Origin: Eubacteriales Family XIII. Incertae Sedis bacterium
GTDB lineage: Bacteria; Bacillota; Clostridia; Peptostreptococcales; Anaerovoracaceae
Assembly (NCBI GenBank): GCA_031263335.1
Contig: JAISGB010000143.1
Location: 1-6,634, forward strand
Reading direction: 5' to 3'
Length of the DNA stretch: 6,634 nt
The first letter of the stretch is position 1, and each line of letters opens with the position of its first letter. The notes beneath the pieces were generated by a model that saw only the letters and a list, made by a program, of their open reading frames with translations, made no database searches and was not told the DNA's origin. The position numbers and the translations under genes were made by a program. This document shows positions 1 to 6,634 of this stretch, in pieces.

Positions 1-180
1 CGCGCGCGCCGCGCGCGCGGAGATCGCCATCGCGAGGGCGATCTCGTCGATATCCATGTCGTCCATCCACCGCATGAAGAAAACAGCCCGCACGTCCCAC
101 GGCATTTCGTCGATCGCGCGCAACATCGCTGCGGAGTTTTCCAAGGTTTCCCGAGGCAAAAAGTCCTTGCGATCCTTCAT
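1..180 (-). CDS. Partial protein starting with a sigma region 4-like helix-turn-helix
   Basis: Only the first 60 residues are visible; the reading frame runs off the left edge. The ATG at 180-178 follows a strong GAGGAGGAG ribosome binding site about 10 bases upstream, so this start is well supported. Residues 21-60 align without gaps to residues 129-168 of the sigma factor encoded just upstream, with 13 of 40 identities in my hand alignment. These include the I-D-x-[LM]-P opening, the D-x-M turn (D-E-M in the sigma factor, D-D-M here) and the E-I-A of the helix-turn-helix. There is room for only about 20 residues before this domain, so a sigma region 2 is absent. The gene lies 148 bases downstream of the sigma gene on the same strand, the place where an anti-sigma factor is often found. 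It could be an anti-sigma-like or membrane protein with an N-terminal sigma-4 domain, or a small DNA-binding regulator. The domain resemblance is observed; the role is inference. Confidence 0.7.
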   Translation of the reverse strand, partial: MKDRKDFLPRETLENSAAMLRAIDEMPWDVRAVFFMRWMDDMDIDEIALAMAISARAARA

Positions 181-190
181 TTTGAACCGT

Positions 191-200
191 CTCCTCCTCA
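191..200 (-). promoter_or_regulatory. Strong ribosome binding site of the partial region 4-like gene
   Basis: On the minus strand this reads TGAGGAGGAG, a near-ideal complement to the 3' end of 16S rRNA. The ten bases ACGGTTCAAA separate it from the ATG at 180-178. It fixes the start of a gene that is otherwise visible only as a fragment. Confidence 0.8.
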
Positions 201-249
201 TTCTACCCCCTTGACTTCCAAACAAAAGGCGAAACAAATACTTTTGTCC

Positions 250-277
250 ATAGTAAATAGACCGGCGTTTCCGTCAA
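250..277 (-). promoter_or_regulatory. Weak candidate promoter before the region 4-like gene
   Basis: On the minus strand a TTGACG hexamer (277-272, five of six matches to the -35 consensus) is followed after 16 bases by TACTAT (255-250, four of six matches to -10). Transcription would begin near 243 and give a leader of about 60 bases. That leader would contain an AT-rich inverted repeat (ACAAAAG at 222-228 and CTTTTGT at 241-247). No convincing terminator separates the sigma gene from this region, so read-through from the sigma gene is equally possible. Confidence 0.3.
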
Positions 278-328
278 TTTGCTTCTCCGAATTTATGATT
301 TTATTTTATTTTTTGGGATTTTTGAAAT

Positions 329-1006
329 CTATTGTGATTCTTCGGTTTCCGGCACAGCATTTTGGGCGGCCGGCCGGGACTCGATCGCTTTCGGGACGGG
401 AGGGAGATCGGAGGCGGCCTTCTTCGTCCGAGCGTCCTCTTGCGCCGAGGGATGGGACTTTTCGTATTTACGCTTGATCTGCCGCTTCCCTTTCAGGATG
501 TAGGTGGAGACGGCGCTGACCGTCACGTCCATGACGCGGGCGATCTCCGTGTAACTCATCTCGTCGAAGTAATACATCTTGATCGCGTCGCGCCGCCGCG
601 CGGGCAGGCTGTCTATGACGCGACGAAGGCTCGCGCGATCCTCCTTGCCCTCCAAAGAATTCGCGGGAATGACGTCCGCGTCCTCATCTTCGATCGTCAC
701 GTAAAACTCGTCGGCGCCGAGGTGTTCGTTTCTCCGAACCCGCTTGCCGAGGATCGTGTTGCAGGTATTGATGATGATACGGTTCAACCACGCGTTGAAC
801 ACATAAGGATCCCGCAGTTTCGCGATGTAGTTGTAGACGGTGAGAATGATTTCCTGCGCCGCGTCCTCCGCATCCTGCGCGTTGCCCAAGATGTTCATCG
901 ATTGAAGCATGATCATCTTCAGCTTGTTTTCGATCAACGCGCGAAAAGCCTCCTCGTCGCCCCCCTTGGCCTTCTCGACCATCCCATAAAATTCTTCTCT
1001 TGTCAT
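329..1006 (-). CDS. ECF-type RNA polymerase sigma factor (sigma-70 family)
   Basis: This 225-residue protein should bind core RNA polymerase and direct it to a specific set of promoters. Region 2 covers about residues 15-92: the acidic D-A-E-D-A-A-Q-E stretch (45-52) is the usual core-binding segment, and the following helix carries N-A-W-L-N-R (71-76). A strongly acidic linker (about 94-126) leads to region 4 (about 128-176), which opens with I-D-S-L-P and has the Y-T-E-I-A helix-turn-helix signature. There is no region 1 or 3, as expected for ECF-type factors. Residues 184-225 form an extra Pro/Ala- and charge-rich tail that looks disordered and is not normal for the family. I chose the ATG at 1006-1004 because it places region 2 at the usual distance from the N-terminus. 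Its upstream GGAAG is only three bases away, however, and the frame stays open to a GTG at 1153-1151 (274 residues). The next gene on this strand also carries a region 4-like domain. The target promoters cannot be read from the window. Confidence 0.88.
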   Translation of the reverse strand: MTREEFYGMVEKAKGGDEEAFRALIENKLKMIMLQSMNILGNAQDAEDAAQEIILTVYNYIAKLRDPYVFNAWLNRIIINTCNTILGKRVRRNEHLGADEFYVTIEDEDADVIPANSLEGKEDRASLRRVIDSLPARRRDAIKMYYFDEMSYTEIARVMDVTVSAVSTYILKGKRQIKRKYEKSHPSAQEDARTKKAASDLPPVPKAIESRPAAQNAVPETEESQ

Positions 1007-1188
1007 AATCTTCCGGTTATGCGCGGTATCGTTCACGATCCCCTTCGGCTTCACCTCGGGCGGGATCCTCCCCGGATTGTATTTCCCCGTCAAGGCGTAA
1101 GTTGAAGAAAGGGCGTCTCCCACGTTGAACGATGGCGCATCCTCCCCCCTCACACGGCCGGTTACGATCGTTGAGCCGCAACCGCCGC

Positions 1189-1209
1189 GTCGACACGCAA
1201 TGTGTCGAC
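1189..1209. repeat. Inverted repeat with perfect 8-base arms upstream of the sigma gene
   Basis: The arms GTCGACAC (1189-1196) and GTGTCGAC (1202-1209) are perfect reverse complements separated by five bases, GCAAT. The element lies 183-203 bases before the preferred sigma start and 36-56 bases before the alternative GTG start. The geometry fits either an operator for a dimeric regulator or a stable RNA hairpin in the leader. There is no T-run on either side, so it is not a typical terminator. Confidence 0.6.
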
Positions 1210-1221
1210 ATCGTGTGAGTC

Positions 1222-1243
1222 ACTTTCGGACATAATCGAAAGT
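1222..1243. repeat. Second short inverted repeat upstream of the sigma gene
   Basis: The arms ACTTTCG (1222-1228) and CGAAAGT (1237-1243) are exact reverse complements around an eight-base spacer, GACATAAT. It begins 13 bases beyond the 8-base-arm repeat and overlaps the place where a -10 element would fall if the TTGACA at 1267-1262 were used. It may be a regulator site, or chance. Confidence 0.4.
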
Positions 1244-1477
1244 CTGCTTTTCACCCACTATTGTCAAACAGTTCGTTCGGTTTGTTAAATTTGAATTTTG
1301 GCGGTCGATCAAACGATGATTCGACGATGATCGGAATACGGTCGATCGACACGCGCCGGTTTCAATTTAACGCTTCGCGCAACGTCAAAACAACGATTCA
1401 AGGGTTCAGGAAATACGGGGTACGGCCATGCGCCGCGCCTGTAATCATGCCTTTGGATCGTTGTGATTGTGCGCTTG

Positions 1478-2002
1478 CTATCTCCGGTTGATCCCGATCT
1501 GTCGTTTCGCTTTCGGGACGACCGCCGCTCCCTCCGTTGCGTAACCCAACGCCACCGACGAGATGGGCGTGAAGCCCTCGGGGATCCCGACTTCGGCCAA
1601 GAGACTCGGATCGTTCCTGAATCCCGCCACACATCCGAAGATATAGACATTGTCTATGCCTATGTCCGTGGCGGCAAGGAGGCAGGTCGTGACGATACAT
1701 CCCGCGTTGGCGAAGGTGAGTTCGGGTACAGGCTGTTCCTTGGAGGATACGATGATGACCGTCGACGCGCCGTAATAGATATCCTGCCCTTCGCGCGCGG
1801 AACCCGTCGTCGCCGCGTCCGATATCTTCGCTATGAGCGCGGCGTCGCGCAGAACGGTGAGGCGAATGCTGTCAAACGCGCTCATACCGACGGGCGCTTC
1901 GTTCGCCGCCTTCAGAATGATGTCCAACGACTCCTCGGAGATCGGATCCGGCTTGAATCCGCGCGTCGATTTGCGTACTTCAATCGCTTTCAGTGTTTCC
2001 AT
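1478..2002 (-). CDS. Nitroreductase-family FMN-dependent oxidoreductase
   Basis: This 174-residue soluble protein belongs to the nitroreductase fold family: FMN-binding homodimers that use NAD(P)H to reduce nitro compounds, quinones or flavins, or that do other flavin chemistry. The N-terminal R-K-S-T-R-G-F (10-16) is the conserved segment that contacts the FMN phosphate. It is followed by P-I-S-E-E-S-L and the helix ending A-A-N-E-A-P (32-37). The stretch A-N-A-G-C-I-V (98-104) through A-A-T-D-I-G-I (110-116) matches the long dimer-interface helix. The segment D-P-S-L-L-A-E-V-G-I-P (131-141) followed by S-V-A-L-G-Y-A (149-155) is typical of the C-terminal half. The length fits the short subfamily, and nothing appears broken. 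The ATG at 2002-2000 is preceded by AAGGAGGG at good spacing. The gene stands alone between two gaps of about 200 and 470 bases. The actual substrate cannot be inferred; many members carry out other redox chemistry. Confidence 0.9.
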   Translation of the reverse strand: METLKAIEVRKSTRGFKPDPISEESLDIILKAANEAPVGMSAFDSIRLTVLRDAALIAKISDAATTGSAREGQDIYYGASTVIIVSSKEQPVPELTFANAGCIVTTCLLAATDIGIDNVYIFGCVAGFRNDPSLLAEVGIPEGFTPISSVALGYATEGAAVVPKAKRQIGINRR

Positions 2003-2010
2003 GGCTTAGA

Positions 2011-2018
2011 CCCTCCTT
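2011..2018 (-). promoter_or_regulatory. Ribosome binding site of the nitroreductase gene
   Basis: AAGGAGGG on the minus strand, with its core about nine bases before the ATG at 2002-2000, settles that start. Farther upstream the DNA is AT-rich (2021-2115) and contains -10-like hexamers such as TATTAT near 2031-2036 (minus strand). I could not pair any with a good -35 at 16-18 bases, so no promoter is called. Confidence 0.75.
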
Positions 2019-2113
2019 GCATTGACTTATAATAAAAGCAAACAAAACGAGTTTTATTTGTCACCTATTCTATCACATTTGCAAAACAAAAAGCGAATAA
2101 AGATAAATTTAAA

Positions 2114-2142
2114 GATACCCGGCGTGAAACCCGGACGATATC
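2114..2142 (-). terminator. Possible second hairpin downstream of the histidine kinase gene
   Basis: In a minus-strand transcript, GATA and CCGG on one side can pair with CCGG and TATC on the other across an uneven internal loop, with an eight-base apical loop. The hairpin is followed by TTTAAATTTA. It comes directly after the 2141-2169 hairpin and might act as a back-up terminator. The internal loop makes this a weak call. Confidence 0.3.
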
Positions 2143-2169
2143 AAAACGGGCGCGATCATCGACCCGTTT
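2141..2169 (-). terminator. Candidate intrinsic terminator of the histidine kinase gene
   Basis: The minus-strand transcript would contain AAACGGG (2169-2163) and CCCGTTT (2150-2144), a perfect seven-base stem. Inside it, CGAT and ATCG form a further short stem. The 3' side runs into TTTTGATAT, a short and interrupted U-run. It starts 34 bases after the kinase stop codon, where a terminator is expected, and separates the kinase from the nitroreductase gene. The weak U-run limits confidence. Confidence 0.5.
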
Positions 2170-2202
2170 CGATTTGGATTATTGACAATAATACATAATC
2201 GG

Positions 2203-5301
<3,099 letters not shown>

Positions 5302-5385
5302 TGTTTCCCCCCGGGCGCCTAAAAAATACGGTCGCACTCGGCGATCCGTCATATACGATCATTTCGGTACCCACAATCCGTTTTC

Positions 5386-5414
5386 ATTGTACGGTGTATT
5401 GAAGAAAAATGCAA
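5386..5414 (-). promoter_or_regulatory. Candidate promoter of the histidine kinase gene
   Basis: On the minus strand TTGCAT (5414-5409) and TACAAT (5391-5386) are separated by exactly 17 bases. The -10 matches the consensus at five of six positions; the -35 keeps only the TTG. Transcription would start near 5379, giving a leader of about 78 bases before the ATG at 5301. Its position inside the 135-base gap after the maturase gene suggests the kinase can be transcribed independently. I see no terminator for the maturase gene in this gap, so read-through is also possible. Confidence 0.5.
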
Positions 5415-5436
5415 GCGGGATTGACGTAGGCGGGAT

Positions 5437-6634
5437 TCAGGTCGCGCGGAGGACCCGGATGGCAATGGCGCATTCCAAGCGTTTCTTCTCCAAGGCGCAA
5501 CCCAAAGCATAGGGTTTCAGGATGTCCCCGTTTTCATGCCACGCGTTGGCGTGGCAACCGCCGCTGCAATAGAATTTTGCCCAACATCCCGCGCACGCTT
5601 CCTTGCTGTAGATGTGCGCGCGGTTGAACATGGGATACAGATCGTTTTCAAACGCCTCGTCCGCCACATTGCCGAGCTTGAAGCGCCGCTCCCCCACGAA
5701 ACGATGGCAGGGATAGATATCCCCCTCCGGGGATACGGCGATATACTCCGTACCCGCGCCGCAACCGGCCGCCCGCTTGTATACGCAGGGGCCTTGATTT
5801 AGGTCGATGTCGAAATGGAAGAAGGAAAAGGGCCTGCCTTTCCGCGCGCGGTCGAGATACAGGTCGGTCAATCTGTCGTATTCGGACAGGAGTTCGGGGA
5901 GGTCCGATTCGCGCAGGGCGCAGTCACGGTTCCCGTCGAGTACGACCGGTTCGACGGAGATACGCGTAAAACCCCTGTCCGCGAGATGCTTGACGTCCTC
6001 GGAAAAATCCTTGTTCTTCGCCGTAAATGTCCCCCGGACATAGTAACGATCCCGCCGGCTCTCCCGGAAACGCTCGAAGTTGCCGATGACCCGACGGTAA
6101 GTGCCTTCGCCCGACGGCGTCTTTCTCACGCGGTCGTTCACCTCCGGCCGGCCGTCGATGCTCAGGATCACGTTGTCCATATGCTCGTTGATGAAGCCTT
6201 CCTTCTCCTCGTCGAGCAGGAGTCCGTTCGTCGTGACGGTGAAGCGGATATACTTCCCGCAGTCTTTTTCCCGCTCCCGACCGTAACGGACGAGGGCTTG
6301 CACGACCGCGAAATTCATCAAAGGCTCGCCGCCGAAAAAATCGATCTCCAGATTGCGCCGGCCGCCCGAATGCTCGAGAAGGAAATCGATGGCGCGCCGT
6401 CCCGTCTCCTCGGACAGGAGGGAACGCGAACCCGAAAAACTGCCCTCATCTCCGAAGCAGTAAGCGCACCGCATGTTGCAATCGTGGGCGGCGTGGAGGC
6501 ACATGGCCTTGATCACGGCGCCCCGCCGCTCGGGGGACGCGTCCTCCCGAGCGCATTCATCGAAAAAGAGCATACCGTTCGCGATCAGCGCGTCGATCTC
6601 CGCCATCGCTTCGCGCAGATCGTCCGCCGCGTGT
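5437..6634 (-). CDS. scfB: Six-cysteine (SCIFF) peptide radical SAM/SPASM maturase, N-terminus outside the window
   Basis: This enzyme uses S-adenosylmethionine and iron-sulfur clusters to form thioether cross-links in the small six-cysteine SCIFF peptide (family knowledge). The frame is open to the right edge, giving 398 visible residues. An internal ATG at 6606-6604 is unlikely to be the start, because the sequence before it continues the helix typical of the family's leader-binding (RRE-like) region. The family is about 450 residues, so roughly 50-70 are missing. Counting from the first complete codon, the radical SAM motif C-N-M-R-C-A-Y-C uses C52, C56 and C59, and D-F-F-G-G-E-P (98-104) contains the SAM-binding G-G-E-P. 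The SPASM region has C283, C291 and C309, then C347-x2-C350-x5-C356-x3-C360 and C379, ligands for two auxiliary clusters. Segments such as V-R-G-T-F-T, I-S-V-E-P-V-V and G-C-G-A-G-T-E-Y match SCIFF maturases as I remember them. The gene appears intact apart from the edge. The precursor gene (scfA) normally lies immediately upstream, here beyond 6634. Confidence 0.88.
   Translation of the reverse strand, partial: HAADDLREAMAEIDALIANGMLFFDECAREDASPERRGAVIKAMCLHAAHDCNMRCAYCFGDEGSFSGSRSLLSEETGRRAIDFLLEHSGGRRNLEIDFFGGEPLMNFAVVQALVRYGREREKDCGKYIRFTVTTNGLLLDEEKEGFINEHMDNVILSIDGRPEVNDRVRKTPSGEGTYRRVIGNFERFRESRRDRYYVRGTFTAKNKDFSEDVKHLADRGFTRISVEPVVLDGNRDCALRESDLPELLSEYDRLTDLYLDRARKGRPFSFFHFDIDLNQGPCVYKRAAGCGAGTEYIAVSPEGDIYPCHRFVGERRFKLGNVADEAFENDLYPMFNRAHIYSKEACAGCWAKFYCSGGCHANAWHENGDILKPYALGCALEKKRLECAIAIRVLRAT

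Larger units (their letters stand above)
1007..1477. other. 471-base intergenic region upstream of the sigma gene
   Basis: I find no convincing complete gene here. The part next to the sigma gene (1007-1153) is open in the sigma frame and may be an N-terminal extension starting at a GTG. Purine-rich tracts occur on the minus strand near 1141-1150 and 1067-1073, but neither is well spaced from an in-frame start. The middle part holds two inverted repeats (1189-1209 and 1222-1243). A perfect TTGACA hexamer reads on the minus strand at 1267-1262, but the position 17 bases downstream is GACTTT, a poor -10, so the sigma promoter remains unresolved. The part near 1300-1477 is rich in short CGAT-containing motifs, including CGGTCGATC at 1302-1310 and again at 1339-1347. 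I see no clear intrinsic terminator for the nitroreductase gene. Confidence 0.6.

Noticed and set aside
211..477. An 88-codon plus-strand frame across the gap downstream of the sigma gene
   Set aside because: It starts with a non-ATG codon without a ribosome binding site, and more than half of it lies antisense to the sigma C-terminus.
362..1105. A 247-codon open frame on the plus strand opposite the sigma gene
   Set aside because: It is Asp/Arg/Val-rich with no domain, and is the expected antisense shadow of a GC-rich gene with clear sigma-factor motifs.
1261..1491. A 76-codon plus-strand frame in the gap between the sigma and nitroreductase genes
   Set aside because: It begins with TTG, has no ribosome binding site, runs into the end of the nitroreductase gene on the other strand and shows no recognisable motif.
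5302..5352. A 17-codon upstream extension of the histidine kinase
   Set aside because: The upstream ATG has no ribosome binding site, and the extension is a basic stretch ahead of the normal membrane-sensor N-terminus. The ATG at 5301 has a purine-rich GGGGGGAAA directly before it.
5410..5440. Repeated AATCCCGC motif after the maturase stop, considered as a terminator
   Set aside because: The two copies are direct, not inverted, repeats, so they cannot form a hairpin, and no stem precedes the short T-run.

Overview
The window looks like a chromosomal segment from a moderately GC-rich member of the Clostridia (Firmicutes). The best evidence is the gene at the right edge, which closely resembles the six-cysteine (SCIFF) peptide radical SAM/SPASM maturase, a near-universal marker of that class. 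Purine-rich Shine-Dalgarno sequences before several genes and AT-rich gaps between GC-rich genes fit this. I cannot name the genus. All five recognisable genes lie on the minus strand. There are no tRNA or rRNA genes, insertion sequences, CRISPR arrays or phage genes.

Reading in the direction of transcription, from right to left: (1) 6634-5437 is the maturase, missing its N-terminal leader-binding part because the window ends inside it. The small cysteine-rich precursor gene that normally precedes it would lie just outside. (2) 5301-2203 is a 1032-residue membrane hybrid histidine kinase: about six membrane helices, PAS, GAF, HisKA, HATPase and two receiver domains. It has its own candidate promoter at 5386-5414 and a candidate terminator at 2141-2169. 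(3) 2002-1478 is a compact FMN-dependent nitroreductase-family protein. (4) 1477-1007 is a 471-base region without a confident gene. It holds two inverted repeats, and the upstream end of the sigma gene may extend into it. (5) 1006-329 is an ECF-type sigma-70 family factor with an unusual disordered C-terminal tail. (6) 180-1 is the start of a further gene whose visible 60 residues resemble sigma region 4, although it has no region 2.

Functionally the window mixes ribosomally made peptide maturation, a complex phosphorelay sensor, a flavin oxidoreductase and a sigma-factor locus. I see no strong evidence that these form one system. The most unusual element is the pair at the left: a sigma factor followed on the same strand by a protein that starts with a second, free-standing region-4-like helix-turn-helix. 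This is where I would look for something poorly described, but most of the second gene is outside the window.
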